64,000 nucleotides of DNA from JAOUGY01 sp963792365 (GCA_963792365.1 CAWBVW010000005.1:434001-498000); one strand, 5' to 3'; shown: positions 1-9,232, counted from the first letter of the stretch. Notes: generated by a model not told the origin, from the letters alone. Made by a program: numbers and translations.

Positions 1-1441
1 CTGTCTCTTCGTCGGCGACTCGGCGAACCAGCTCCTCGGTGACAGGACGGCCATCGGAAAGGACCACCCCGTGGTGCACCCACTGCCAGATCTGAGACCG
101 TGATATCTCGGCGGTGGCTGCGTCCTCCATGAGATCGTCGATCGCCGCGGCGCCCTGGCCCGCGAGCCACGAAGCGAGGTAGCGAATGCCGACGGACACG
201 TTGGCCCGCAGGCCTTCCTCGCTCACATGCCCACCTTCGACGGTGAGGTCGAGGAGGTGCGGAGCCGCGACGTGAACATCGAGCTGCTTGGACACCTGGT
301 TCGGGCGGTCTCCCAAGACCTTGTCGAACTCGGCCCTTGCCACCTCGACGAGATCGGGGTGTGCCACCCACGTGCCATCACATCCTTGCTCAGCTTCTCG
401 TCGCTTGTCCTCGGTGACCTTGGCGAGCGCACGCTCCGTGACCTCCGGGTTGCGGCGGTTCGGGATGAACGCCGACATGCCGCCGATGGCGTGAGCCTTG
501 CGACGGTGACAGGTGGCCACCTGAAGGTCTGTGTAGGACCGCATGAAGGGCACAGTCATGGTGACCTGGGAACGGTCGGGCAGCACCATCGTGGGGTCGG
601 ATCGGAAGGTCTTGATCACCGAGAAGATGTAATCCCAGCGTCCAGCGTTGAGGCCGGCTGCGTGGGTACGCAGCTCGTACAAGATCTCGTCCATCTCGAA
701 CGCCGCCAGGATCGTCTCGATGAGGACGGTGGCCTTGATGACCCCCGAATCCCATCCGAGCCTCTCCTCCGTGAAGGTGAACACGTCGTTCCACAGTCGA
801 GCCTCGAGGTGGCTCTCGAGCTTCGGCAGGTAGAAGTACGGCCCGAGGCCCGCCTCGATGGCCGCGGTTCCGCCGTTCATCGCGTAGACCCCGAAGTCGA
901 ACAGCGAGCCGGACGTCGCCTCACCATCTACGAGGACGTGCTTTTCGGGCAGGTGCCACCCGCGCGGTCGCACGACCAGTGTGGCGATCTCATCGTTGAG
1001 CGTGTACGACTTCTCGCCGGTGTCGAGCGAAAGGGTTCGCCGGTAGGCCTCCACCAGGTTGGCCTGGCCGGAGACGAGGTTGTCCCATGACGGCGTGGAT
1101 GCATCTTCGAAGTCGGCCATGAAGACCGACGCCCCGGAGTTGAGCGCGTTGATCATCATCTTGCGATCAACCGGACCCGTGATCTCGACCCTGCGGTCCT
1201 GGAGCGGCGGGGGAACCGGATCGATGGTCCAGTCGGACTCCCGGACTCCCCGGGTCTCCTCCAAGAAGTCGGGTCGCTCGCCGGCCTCGATCCGAGCCCG
1301 GCGCTCTTGACGGCGTGCCAGCAGCTCTGTGCGTCGCGGCCCGAAACGACGTTGCAGGTCCGCTACGAATTGCAGAACCTCAGGGCGGAGCACGTCGCCG
1401 CCGTCGGCGGGCACCGGTGATGTGAGGGTTGCTGCACTCAT
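1..1441 (-). CDS. aceB: malate synthase A (C-terminus cut by window edge)
   Basis: Glyoxylate-shunt enzyme that condenses glyoxylate with acetyl-CoA to malate; cytosolic. The reverse strand reads through without a stop from an ATG at 1441 to the window edge, giving 480 residues of a family that usually has about 530-540. Recognisable malate synthase A blocks include MADFEDASTPSWDN, VRPRGWHLPEKH, the YFYLPKLESHLEARLW block and the MGGMSAFIP-like IGGMSAFIPNR block. The start has GGAG four bases upstream. It diverges from a RamB/ScfR-type regulator, which in Corynebacterium controls acetate and glyoxylate genes, so regulation by that neighbour is likely. The 3' end lies outside the window. Confidence 0.95.
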   Translation of the reverse strand, partial: MSAATLTSPVPADGGDVLRPEVLQFVADLQRRFGPRRTELLARRQERRARIEAGERPDFLEETRGVRESDWTIDPVPPPLQDRRVEITGPVDRKMMINALNSGASVFMADFEDASTPSWDNLVSGQANLVEAYRRTLSLDTGEKSYTLNDEIATLVVRPRGWHLPEKHVLVDGEATSGSLFDFGVYAMNGGTAAIEAGLGPYFYLPKLESHLEARLWNDVFTFTEERLGWDSGVIKATVLIETILAAFEMDEILYELRTHAAGLNAGRWDYIFSVIKTFRSDPTMVLPDRSQVTMTVPFMRSYTDLQVATCHRRKAHAIGGMSAFIPNRRNPEVTERALAKVTEDKRREAEQGCDGTWVAHPDLVEVARAEFDKVLGDRPNQVSKQLDVHVAAPHLLDLTVEGGHVSEEGLRANVSVGIRYLASWLAGQGAAAIDDLMEDAATAEISRSQIWQWVHHGVVLSDGRPVTEELVRRVADEET

Positions 1442-1467
1442 GACACTCCAAACTCGTTGGTTAGGGC

Positions 1468-1490
1468 ATTGTTTCGCAATAGTTGTATTG
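1468..1490. promoter_or_regulatory. overlapping dyads between aceB and the RamB-like gene
   Basis: Two inverted repeats share four bases: ATTG-TTTCG-CAAT (1468-1480) and CAATA-GTTG-TATTG (1477-1490). On the reverse strand a TACAAT hexamer (1487-1492) is a possible -10 for aceB, and would overlap the second dyad. The placement between a glyoxylate gene and a RamB-type regulator suggests an operator. The corynebacterial RamB site is described as TTTGCAAA-like; TTTCGCAA here is only similar. Operator function is inference. Confidence 0.4.
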
Positions 1491-1555
1491 TATCTGGGTT
1501 TCCAGGGCCTAAGAACGTGCTATCTTTCGTATTCACCGATGTTCGGGCATTTGTT

Positions 1556-2995
1556 GTGACCATAGACCCCATCGTCTTCGGACAGAGACTGCGCCACTTC
1601 CGGAAGCGGCGCGGCTTCACGCTCGAGCAGCTGGGCGCTGTCATCGGTCGTCCGGCCCCGTATCTGTCACTCGTCGAAAACGGCAAGCGCGAACCCAAGC
1701 TGAGCCAGATCAGCCGGATGGCCGAGGCGCTCGGGGTCTCGGTCACCGAGCTCCTGGAACCCGAACCGCCGAACCGACGGGCCAGACTGGAGATCGCACT
1801 CGAACGAGCTCAGGCTCATCCGCGCTACCACGAACTGGGACTCCCGTACCTCAAAGCATCCGCCCGGCTCCCCGACGAGGCGATCGAACACATCATCGCC
1901 CTGTTCGACCAGATCACCGGCAGCGAAGAACACAGAGCGGCCAGCACAGACGAGATCCGGGCGGCCAACGGCGAGGTGACGCGGATGCTCCGCAAAGCGG
2001 ATGGGTATCTCGGCCACGTCGAGGAGGCAGCGCTCGATGCTCTCCGGGCTGCCGGATACAACGGTCCCGGGCCCCTCACCGGCAGGCACGTGACCGACCT
2101 CGTCTCGTCGCTCGGCTACCGGGTTCGGTTCGTCGACGACACTCCGGCCACGGTCCGTTCGGTGGTGGACCCCGAGCGCAAACGGATCTACCTGCCTCAA
2201 CGAAACGAGCTACGCACCCGCCAGGCCAGAAAGGCGCTCCTGCAGACCGCCGGTGCGATGATCCTCGGCCACACGCCACCGCGATCGGCGCGCGAGCTGC
2301 TGGTCCAGCGACTCGAATCGGCGTACTTCGCGGCAGCCGTTCTCGTGCCGGAGCCATCGGCGGTGTCCTTCCTGCTCGACGCACACCGTGAGCGTGACCT
2401 TTCCGTGGAAGATGTGAAAGAGCAGTTCTACGTTTCCTATGAGATGGCCGCCCAGCGGTTCACGAACCTCGTGACCCGCCACTTCGCAGTGCCCACACAT
2501 TTCATTCGATCGGACGGCGACGGCACGATCTGGAAGGCCTACACAAACGACGGAGTCCCCCTGCCGACTGATGCCGAAGGCGGGAGCGAAGGCCAGCAGC
2601 TCTGTAGAAAATGGGGTGCCAGAGCCGCCTTCTCCTCTGCCGACAAGTTCGCGATCCACCACCAGTTCACCGACACTCCCGGCGGGTCGTACTGGTGCTC
2701 GACCCACATCGCCGCCGACCTGTCGGGACATGCGTTCACCGTCGGTGTTCGATTCGAGGACGCTCGGCTGTTCCGCGGTCGCAGGACCAATACCCATGTT
2801 CGATCGACCTGTCCGTCACCGACGTGCTGTTCGAGGGTGGAACTCGGCGGTACCGGGCACACCACCCGCGCCCAACACCGACTCGTCGCCCTGCTCTCCC
2901 CGGGGCTTCCAACGATCGAAGACGCCACGATCGCCGAGTTCCTCGTGAGACACGCCGACGACGAAGACCCTTCCGCCGATGAGCACAGCGAATAG
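1556..2995 (+). CDS. RamB/ScfR-type XRE transcriptional regulator
   Basis: A 479-residue cytosolic DNA-binding protein of the short-chain fatty acyl regulator family. It has an N-terminal XRE helix-turn-helix (about residues 5-65, with LEQLGAVIGRPAPYLSLVE), a central ImmA/IrrE-like region (QTAGAMILGH, near residue 240) and a C-terminal DUF2083-like part with paired cysteines. The GTG at 1556 is chosen because family similarity starts directly after it (VTIDPIVFGQRLRHFRKRRG); a further upstream in-frame start would add unrelated residues. In Corynebacterium and Mycobacterium such proteins control acetate, glyoxylate and methylcitrate genes. Its divergent position next to aceB supports that role here. 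The effector, perhaps an acyl-CoA, is inferred from the family. Confidence 0.85.
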   Translation: MTIDPIVFGQRLRHFRKRRGFTLEQLGAVIGRPAPYLSLVENGKREPKLSQISRMAEALGVSVTELLEPEPPNRRARLEIALERAQAHPRYHELGLPYLKASARLPDEAIEHIIALFDQITGSEEHRAASTDEIRAANGEVTRMLRKADGYLGHVEEAALDALRAAGYNGPGPLTGRHVTDLVSSLGYRVRFVDDTPATVRSVVDPERKRIYLPQRNELRTRQARKALLQTAGAMILGHTPPRSARELLVQRLESAYFAAAVLVPEPSAVSFLLDAHRERDLSVEDVKEQFYVSYEMAAQRFTNLVTRHFAVPTHFIRSDGDGTIWKAYTNDGVPLPTDAEGGSEGQQLCRKWGARAAFSSADKFAIHHQFTDTPGGSYWCSTHIAADLSGHAFTVGVRFEDARLFRGRRTNTHVRSTCPSPTCCSRVELGGTGHTTRAQHRLVALLSPGLPTIEDATIAEFLVRHADDEDPSADEHSE

Positions 2996-3026
2996 CCTGT
3001 AGGCCACAGAGGGTAGGAGACAGGAC

Positions 3027-3332
3027 ATGAAGACGTTCGACGGATCGTTGCGCATGCCCGGTGAGCCAGGGCCGGGACTCAATGTGTTGATCGACCTGAC
3101 CGACGAGACCATCTCGTTGCGAGCTCGTTCGGGCGATCTCGGATACTGGCCCCGTTCGGCGGTTCGGATCAACGCCCGCGAGGATGGATTCCATCTTCAG
3201 GCCGACGGTGAGGAAGTGATCCTCGACATCTCCGACGACGCCGAGTTCGCACTGGCCTGCGGGCTCACCAGCGGACCACCGCTCCTGAGACGCAAGATGT
3301 CGTCGATACTGCGCGAACGCAATACGACCTGA
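3027..3332 (+). CDS. small conserved-looking protein of unknown function
   Basis: I do not recognise this 101-residue soluble protein. It opens with MKTFDGSL, has LGYWPRSAV in the middle and ADGEEVILDI followed by DDAEFALACG near the end. This spacing matches the protein at 38700-39029 (MNTFKGG, LGAWPLTQV, LDGEEFTFA, DDPKAFAEAMG), so the two are probable paralogues of one small beta-rich fold; the match is from reading by eye. A good ribosome-binding site (AGGAGACAGG) precedes the ATG. It follows the RamB-like gene after 31 bases and may be co-transcribed. There is no signal peptide or membrane segment. Confidence 0.7.
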   Translation: MKTFDGSLRMPGEPGPGLNVLIDLTDETISLRARSGDLGYWPRSAVRINAREDGFHLQADGEEVILDISDDAEFALACGLTSGPPLLRRKMSSILRERNTT

Positions 3333-3348
3333 TCGATCGCTTCTGCGG

Positions 3349-4584
3349 TCAGACGAGGAACAACGCAGGCTGTTCGATGTTTTCGATCAGCATCGTCATG
3401 AAGCGACGACCCTCTCCGCCGTCGATCACACGGTGGTCGTAGGAGAGCGACAGGGGCATCTGCTTGGCGATCTCGACCTGTCCGTCCCGCGCCACGGGCG
3501 TGTCGACCGCACGACCGACCGACAGAATGCCGACGGTGCCATGAGGCACGATGGGGGTGCCCATGCCTCCCCCAACCGCGCCGATGTTCGACACCGTGAA
3601 AGTCTGCCCGGTGAGTTCCGACGGCGTCAGAGTCCGAGCCTTGGCACCTTCGGCGAGCCGGACGATTTCGGCGGCGAGTCCGATCACATCTCTGTTTCCG
3701 GCGTCCGCGATGACGGCGACCATCAGACCCTGATCGGTGTCGATAGCGACACCGATGTCGATCGATCCATGCAGCACGATGTCATCACCGTCGAGCGACG
3801 CGTTGAACGACGGGAACGACCGGAGTGCGGGAACGACCGCTGCGACCACGAGGGCATCGAGGGGCACGGCGGTACCGTGACGCTTGGCGAGCGCGGAGCG
3901 CACTTCGAGCAATCGGCCGGCGTCCACCTGGTCGAATGTGGTCACGTGAGGTATCTCCGACCAGCTGCGGCTCATGTTCGTCGCAATCGTTCGACGGAGC
4001 CTCGACATCGGCCGTCGTTCGCCCTCCGGTCGTCCGGCGGCGAGCGGAGCCACGTCGGGCGGAGAGGGCGGCGGCGCCGACGACCCAACCCGCTGAGCGT
4101 CGACAGCTGACATCACATCCTCACGGGTGATCCGGCCACCCGCGCCCGTCCCCTCTATCGAATCGAGCTCGACGCCCAGGTCTCGGGCCAGCTTGCGAAC
4201 CAGCGGAAGTGCCGATGGTCGGGCGGCAGGCCCACTGGTTGTGGCCGGCGTGGGTCGGGTCAGGTCGACCGCTTCCGACGTCAGGGTGCCCACGATGGGT
4301 GCCACCTCGGAGGGAGCATCGGAGTCGTCAGCCGGGGCATCCTCGTCGGGATCGGCGATGACGACGAGCACGGCACCGACGGCAAGTACCTCGCCTTCGT
4401 CGCCGCCGTGTCGCACCACCACACCCCCGAACGGGGACGGAATCTCCACCACCGCCTTGTCGGTTTCGACCTCGACGATCGTCTGATCGACCGCAACCGT
4501 TTCGCCGACGGCAACGTGCCACCGCACGATCTCGGCTTCGGTCAGGCCTTCGCCGATGTCGGGAAGCCGGAACTCTCTAGCCAC
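3349..4584 (-). CDS. 2-oxo acid dehydrogenase E2, dihydrolipoamide acyltransferase
   Basis: Acyl-transferring core of a pyruvate or branched-chain 2-oxo acid dehydrogenase complex; 411 residues, cytosolic. One lipoyl domain occupies about residues 1-80, with the lipoyl-lysine K43 in ETDKAVVEIP. A flexible linker leads to a peripheral-subunit-binding domain (about 125-160, VRKLARDLGVELDSIEGTGA). The catalytic acyltransferase domain ends with SYDHRVIDGGEG, where H384 and D388 are the expected catalytic pair. GTG start with AAGGA eight bases upstream. It is third in the E1alpha-E1beta-E2 operon, 39 bases after E1beta. No E3 gene is in the window, so E3 must be shared. Substrate is not decidable by eye. 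Confidence 0.93.
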   Translation of the reverse strand: MAREFRLPDIGEGLTEAEIVRWHVAVGETVAVDQTIVEVETDKAVVEIPSPFGGVVVRHGGDEGEVLAVGAVLVVIADPDEDAPADDSDAPSEVAPIVGTLTSEAVDLTRPTPATTSGPAARPSALPLVRKLARDLGVELDSIEGTGAGGRITREDVMSAVDAQRVGSSAPPPSPPDVAPLAAGRPEGERRPMSRLRRTIATNMSRSWSEIPHVTTFDQVDAGRLLEVRSALAKRHGTAVPLDALVVAAVVPALRSFPSFNASLDGDDIVLHGSIDIGVAIDTDQGLMVAVIADAGNRDVIGLAAEIVRLAEGAKARTLTPSELTGQTFTVSNIGAVGGGMGTPIVPHGTVGILSVGRAVDTPVARDGQVEIAKQMPLSLSYDHRVIDGGEGRRFMTMLIENIEQPALFLV

Positions 4585-4623
4585 GGGTCGCGTCCTTCAT
4601 GGGGTTTCGTCGGTGCTCGGTCA

Positions 4624-5601
4624 TCAGCTGTGGACCACCATACGAGCGGCTTTCATGATGCGCTCGACACTCGGCAGGTAGTGGTGCTCTGAGCGTTTGA
4701 GCGGAAAGATGGTGTCGTAGCCGGTGACCCGAGCCACCGGTGCGTCGAGGTGATACAGGCACCGCTCTTGGATCTGGGCTGCGATCTCGGCCCCGAACCC
4801 GGCTGTCCGCGGCGCTTCGTGGACCACGACGGCCCGGCCTGTCCGTTCGACCGAGGCCACCAGGGTGGCGACGTCCAGGGGAACCAGGCTTCGCAGGTCG
4901 ATGACCTCGGTGTCGATGCCCTCGCCTGCGAGCTGATCGGCTGCCATCCGCACCTCGCGCATCATTGCGCCCCACGAGATCATGGTCACGTCGTCGCCGA
5001 TGCGCTCCACCGATGCCGACCCGAGGGGAACGGTGTCCACGACATCGGGCAGCTCCTCCTTGACCGAACGGTACAGACGGATCGGTTCGAGGAAGATCAC
5101 GGGATCGGGATCCTCGATCGCAGTCCGGAGCAGTCCGGCTCCATCCCCCGGCCGGGACGGCACGACCACCTTCAGCCCGGGCGTGTGTGCGTAGATCGCC
5201 TCGGCCGACTCCGAGTGATGCTCGGCCGCCCCGATGCCGCCTCCGTATGGGATCCGGATGACGAGGGGAGCGGTGAATCGATGCCGCGACCGGTGCCGAA
5301 TTCGGGCGACGTGATTGATGATCTGATCGAAAGCGGGGTACGAAAAGCCCATGAACTGGAGCTCGAGCACTGGACGGAGACCGGCGATGGCCATGCCGAA
5401 ACCGACGCCCACGATGCCCGACTCGGCGACCGGCGTGTCGATCACCCGATCTTCGCCATACCTCGCCTGGAGACCGTCTGTGATCCGGAACACCCCACCC
5501 GTGCGACCGACATCCTCGCCCATCACGATCACATCCGGCAGGTCCGCGAGCGCCTGGTCCATCGCTTGATTCAGTGCCTGGGCGAGCGTGCGAACCGTCA
5601 C
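4624..5601 (-). CDS. 2-oxo acid dehydrogenase E1 beta subunit
   Basis: Beta subunit (325 residues) of the thiamine-diphosphate E1 decarboxylase; it pairs with the E1 alpha encoded just upstream to oxidatively decarboxylate a 2-oxo acid and acylate E2. Family hallmarks are VIVMGEDVGRTGGVF near the N-terminus, DTPVAESGIVGVGFGMA, the GGGIGAAEHHSES block and the C-terminal transketolase domain (VIDLRSLVPLD, VHEAPRTAGFGAEIA). The GTG start overlaps the TGA of E1alpha as GTGA, indicating translational coupling. Branched-chain and pyruvate forms cannot be separated from sequence alone here. Confidence 0.93.
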   Translation of the reverse strand: MTVRTLAQALNQAMDQALADLPDVIVMGEDVGRTGGVFRITDGLQARYGEDRVIDTPVAESGIVGVGFGMAIAGLRPVLELQFMGFSYPAFDQIINHVARIRHRSRHRFTAPLVIRIPYGGGIGAAEHHSESAEAIYAHTPGLKVVVPSRPGDGAGLLRTAIEDPDPVIFLEPIRLYRSVKEELPDVVDTVPLGSASVERIGDDVTMISWGAMMREVRMAADQLAGEGIDTEVIDLRSLVPLDVATLVASVERTGRAVVVHEAPRTAGFGAEIAAQIQERCLYHLDAPVARVTGYDTIFPLKRSEHHYLPSVERIMKAARMVVHS

Positions 5602-6638
5602 AGGTCCTCATCCTCCATCGCCCACATGCGCTGTTCGGCCATGATCGGCGGAAGCTCGGCAAACATGGCATCGAACATCGCCCCGGCGCCTGGCTCGGGC
5701 AACGACTCGGCCGTTTCGACGGCCACCTCGATCTCAGCGACGGCTGCCGCCTCGATGTCAGCCTGCCACTCCTCGTCCCACCGGTCTCGTTCCGACAGAT
5801 AGATACGCACCCTCTCGAGTGGGTCCCGGATCGCCCAGACTGCGCCATCATCGGCACTGCGATAGCGAGAAGGATCGTCGGCGGTGGTGTGCGGCCCCAC
5901 GCGATAGGTGATCGCTTCGATCAGGGTCGGTCCATCCCCTCTTCTGGCCTGCTCGGCCGCCTCCGAAGCGGCTGCATACATGGCGAACAGATCGTTGCCG
6001 TCGACCTGAATGCCCTGCATTCCGTAGCCGAGTGCCTTCACCGCGATGGTTTCCGATGCCGTCTGGGCGTCACGCGGCATCGAAATGGCCCAGCCGTTGT
6101 TCTGGCACAAGAAGATGCACCCGACGTCGTACACGCCTGCGAAGTTCATCGCCTCGTGGAAGTCTCCCTCGGAGGTCGCTCCATCCCCGAAATAGGTCAT
6201 GGCGATCCGGTCGGATCCTCGAAGCCTCTCTGCCCAGGCAAGACCCACGGCATGCACCATGTGTCCACCGACCGTGATCGAAGGGGGAAGCACATTGACC
6301 GGCTCGGGCGGCGATCCCCCGCGTTCGTCGCCAGTGCGGCCGGCGAGCAACAACTCGAGCGGGTAGCCCTGCATCCACATAGCGGCTGCGTCCCGATAGG
6401 TGGCCACCACCCAGTCGTCGACGGCCAGGGCCGCTGCGCTCCCGACCTGAGCGGCCTCCTGTCCTTCGTATGGCGCGTAGGTGGCGAGCCGGCCCTGCTT
6501 CTGGAGCGCGGTGGCCTTTCGGTCGAAGAGCCGCGCGAACACCATCGCTCGGTACAAGCGGGTGGTCATTTCGAGGTCCAGCGGAGGGTCGCCGACGAGG
6601 TCGCCTGACGGTGTGAGGATCTGACGCATGGTTGGCAT
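5598..6638 (-). CDS. 2-oxo acid dehydrogenase E1 alpha subunit
   Basis: Alpha subunit (346 residues) carrying the thiamine-diphosphate site. The TPP motif begins at YFGDGATSEGDFHEAMN and ends with LCQNNGWAIS; RVGPHTTADDPSRYR is the conserved loop normally phosphorylated in mitochondrial homologues. First gene of the operon. A TACGCT -10 candidate lies on the reverse strand at 6643-6648, only four bases from the ATG at 6638, so a start at the in-frame ATG at 6629 (MRQILTP) is a real alternative. Its upstream flank holds the heptamer repeat patch. Confidence 0.93.
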   Translation of the reverse strand: MPTMRQILTPSGDLVGDPPLDLEMTTRLYRAMVFARLFDRKATALQKQGRLATYAPYEGQEAAQVGSAAALAVDDWVVATYRDAAAMWMQGYPLELLLAGRTGDERGGSPPEPVNVLPPSITVGGHMVHAVGLAWAERLRGSDRIAMTYFGDGATSEGDFHEAMNFAGVYDVGCIFLCQNNGWAISMPRDAQTASETIAVKALGYGMQGIQVDGNDLFAMYAAASEAAEQARRGDGPTLIEAITYRVGPHTTADDPSRYRSADDGAVWAIRDPLERVRIYLSERDRWDEEWQADIEAAAVAEIEVAVETAESLPEPGAGAMFDAMFAELPPIMAEQRMWAMEDEDL

Positions 6639-6722
6639 CCGTAGCGTAACTGGTTGGCAACCGAGCTTCGCTCGGTCCTAGTTCCCCGGACCAAGTACCC
6701 AAGTACCCGGACGGGCGAGTCC

Positions 6723-6894
6723 ATGAGACTGGAGACCGGGGACCGGGGACTCCGCCAAGCAACGAGCTTCCAGCAACGAGCAACGAGCCGGATCCCTGAT
6801 CGGCTCCTGCTGCGGATTTCCATCGGTCGGTCGCCAGATGGATACCGGTGACCGGGAGCTGGAGACCGTGTACTGGGAGCTGGAGGCTGGAGAC
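6723..6894. repeat. degenerate 7-bp tandem repeats (STRR-like)
   Basis: Between the ftsK stop and the E1alpha promoter are three runs with strict 7-base phase. 6723-6750: ATGAGAC, TGGAGAC, CGGGGAC, CGGGGAC. 6758-6785: AGCAACG, AGCTTCC, AGCAACG, AGCAACG. 6839-6894: eight units including TGGATAC, CGGTGAC, CGGGAGC, TGGAGAC, TGGGAGC and TGGAGGC. A CAAGTACC duplication of period 8 lies just outside, near 6692-6708. No open frame or RNA signature explains them. They recall the heptanucleotide STRR repeats of cyanobacteria; function unknown. Confidence 0.8.
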
Positions 6895-6898
6895 CGGC

Positions 6899-9223
6899 TT
6901 ACTCGGTGGTCGGCGCGAACAGGTCTTCGAGTTCGTCTTCGGTGACCAGGACTTCCCTGGCCTTGGAGCCCAGCGAGGGGCCGACGATTCCACGTTGTTC
7001 GAGGATGTCCATGACGCGACCGGCGCGGGCGAATCCGATCCGGAGCTTGCGCTGCAGCATCGACGTCGATCCGAGTTGACTCCGGACCACCTCTTCCATT
7101 GCCCGCCGAACGAGCAGCTCTTCCTCGTCGTCGATCTCTTCGGCGGCGGCCACCGCGGCCGCCTGAGCGGTCTCGAGTACTTCCTTGTCCTTGTACTTCG
7201 CCTCTTGCTGAGCTCGCACCCATTCGACGACCGAATGGATTTCTTCCTCCCTGACCCACGATCCCTGGATCCGGGCGGGACGAGGCTCCTTGGCGGTGAC
7301 CACGAGCATGTCGCCCATGCCGACCAGCTTCTCTGCTCCGGCGGAGTCGAGGACCACGCGGCTGTCGGTCTGGCTCGCCACGCTGAATGCCAGACGGGAC
7401 GGCACGTTGGCCTTGATGACGCCGGTGATGACGTTGACGGATGGACGCTGAGTGGCCAGGACGAGGTGGATGCCGACCGCCCTGGCCATCTGCGCGATGC
7501 GGACGATCGAGTCCTCCACTTCGCGTCCTGCAACCATCATGAGGTCGTTGAGCTCGTCCACGATCACCACGATGAACGGGAACCGATCGAAACCTTCCGG
7601 GTCGAGGTTCCCGGCGTCGAGCTTCTCGCGATAGCCGGTGATGTCCCGCACTTTGGCATCGGCGAGCAGGTCGTATCGGCGATCCATCTCGGCCACGGCC
7701 CACTTCAAGGCGTCGTTGGCCTTCTTGGGGTTGGTGATGACCCGCGTCAACAGATGCGGCACCCCGTTGTACTGACCGAGCTCGACACGCTTGGGGTCGA
7801 CCATGATCAGTCGGACGTCATCTGGGTGGGTGCGCATCAGGAGCGATGTCACGATCGAGTTGATGCACGAGCTCTTGCCGGCGCCGGTGGCGCCGGCGAT
7901 GAGCACATGCGGCAGTTCCGAGAGATTGAGGAGCTTGGGGACACCATTGATGTCCATGCCGAGACCCACCGTGAGCGGGTGGGCCTGCTTGGCGGCCTCA
8001 GCACTCCGGAGGATGTCGCCGAGACTCACCAAGCGCCGCTTGCGGTTTGGAACCTCCACACCGATCGCGCTCTTGCCGGGAATGGGAACGAGCAATCGAA
8101 TGTCCGGCGTCCCGAGGGCGTAGGCGATGTCGTGACTCAGGTTGGAAACCCGGTTCACCTTCACTCCGGCGGCAAGCTCGATCTCGTAACGAGTGACCGT
8201 CGGGCCAGGCACGATCTTCGTCAGCTTGGCATCCACTCCGTGCTGACGAAGCGTCTCCTCGAGCTCGCGGGCTGTCTCCTCGAGTGCGCGACGGTTGTGG
8301 TCCTCGCCACCACCGAAGTCGAGCAGCTCCAATGGCGGCAGCTGATACGTCCCCGTCGCGATCGGCTCCGGCACGGGCTTGGCCGCAGGCGCGGTCTTGG
8401 GAGCCTTCGGCTTCTGAACCTTGGGCTTGGAAGGCCGCTCGTCCTTCGGCCGCTGGCGCTTGGGAGCGGCCTCGGGGGCCAGATGCCGGGCACGTCGTCG
8501 ATCCGGTGCGGCCGTGGCGGGCTCTGTTCCCTTCACCATGGCCGTGCGGGCGAAGACCCGCAGATTGCGGCTGAGCTCTCCCACAGCCATGAAGAGCTCA
8601 CGGACCGATGTTCGGGCCATCACGAGGACACCGAGCGAGATGATCGCGACCAGCACCACGAGGGCCCCCCAGGTGCCCAGGAGGCGCCGCAGAGGAAACG
8701 CAAGGAGCGAACCCACCGCTCCCCCGCGCTCGCGCACCTGCTCGAGATTGTCGAACAGGGCTTCGGCGCCGGTCAGCAGGTGAAAGAGGGCAAGCGAACC
8801 CACGAAGATCGCCGTGGACCCGCCGACAAGCCGACCTGCCCCGTCTGACGTGCGTCCGAGGGCGAGGGCCAAGCCGATGGCGATGAGCACGATGGGAAGG
8901 ACGAACGCCCAGACACCGAACAGCAGGGTGAGACCCGAGTCGAGGAAACGCCCGGCCGGTCCGGCCTGGCCGATGAATCCGAGGATGAGGATGATGGCGG
9001 CGACCACCAGCACGAGACCCCACACGTCGTCGGCCTGACGGCCGAGGCGCTCTCGGAGAGTCTCCCGTACCGCTCCCAGCGTGAAGCGTGACGGTTGCTT
9101 CGTGGTCTTCGCCGGTGCCCGCCGCGCACGAGTTCCGGTCGACCGACCCTTGTTAGTGGTCTTGCTCTGTGACACCCGCTTCCGCCCGTTTTGCCCACGG
9201 CGGGTGGGTGTCTTTGTTGGCAT
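6899..9223 (-). CDS. ftsK: DNA translocase FtsK/SpoIIIE family
   Basis: Membrane-anchored hexameric DNA pump for chromosome segregation at the septum. It has 774 residues: a basic N-terminal tail, about four membrane segments between residues 65 and 205, a Lys/Pro-rich linker (about 230-295), an alpha domain, the motor domain with Walker A AGATGAGKSS (near 442-452) and Walker B VIVDELNDLMM, and a C-terminal winged-helix gamma domain (LQRKLRIGFARAGRVMDILE) that reads KOPS sites. The ATG sits nine bases after a TACCTT -10 box, so the transcript is nearly leaderless. The linker is shorter than in E. coli, as is usual in actinobacteria. Confidence 0.97.
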   Translation of the reverse strand: MPTKTPTRRGQNGRKRVSQSKTTNKGRSTGTRARRAPAKTTKQPSRFTLGAVRETLRERLGRQADDVWGLVLVVAAIILILGFIGQAGPAGRFLDSGLTLLFGVWAFVLPIVLIAIGLALALGRTSDGAGRLVGGSTAIFVGSLALFHLLTGAEALFDNLEQVRERGGAVGSLLAFPLRRLLGTWGALVVLVAIISLGVLVMARTSVRELFMAVGELSRNLRVFARTAMVKGTEPATAAPDRRRARHLAPEAAPKRQRPKDERPSKPKVQKPKAPKTAPAAKPVPEPIATGTYQLPPLELLDFGGGEDHNRRALEETARELEETLRQHGVDAKLTKIVPGPTVTRYEIELAAGVKVNRVSNLSHDIAYALGTPDIRLLVPIPGKSAIGVEVPNRKRRLVSLGDILRSAEAAKQAHPLTVGLGMDINGVPKLLNLSELPHVLIAGATGAGKSSCINSIVTSLLMRTHPDDVRLIMVDPKRVELGQYNGVPHLLTRVITNPKKANDALKWAVAEMDRRYDLLADAKVRDITGYREKLDAGNLDPEGFDRFPFIVVIVDELNDLMMVAGREVEDSIVRIAQMARAVGIHLVLATQRPSVNVITGVIKANVPSRLAFSVASQTDSRVVLDSAGAEKLVGMGDMLVVTAKEPRPARIQGSWVREEEIHSVVEWVRAQQEAKYKDKEVLETAQAAAVAAAEEIDDEEELLVRRAMEEVVRSQLGSTSMLQRKLRIGFARAGRVMDILEQRGIVGPSLGSKAREVLVTEDELEDLFAPTTE

Positions 9224-9232
9224 GTGGAACAG

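Noticed and set aside
227..1090. Long forward reading frame
   Set aside because: It is antisense to malate synthase, whose reverse-strand frame has clear family motifs; high GC creates such antisense frames.
6848..8848. 666-codon forward frame opposite ftsK
   Set aside because: No family motif; the reverse strand encodes a complete FtsK.
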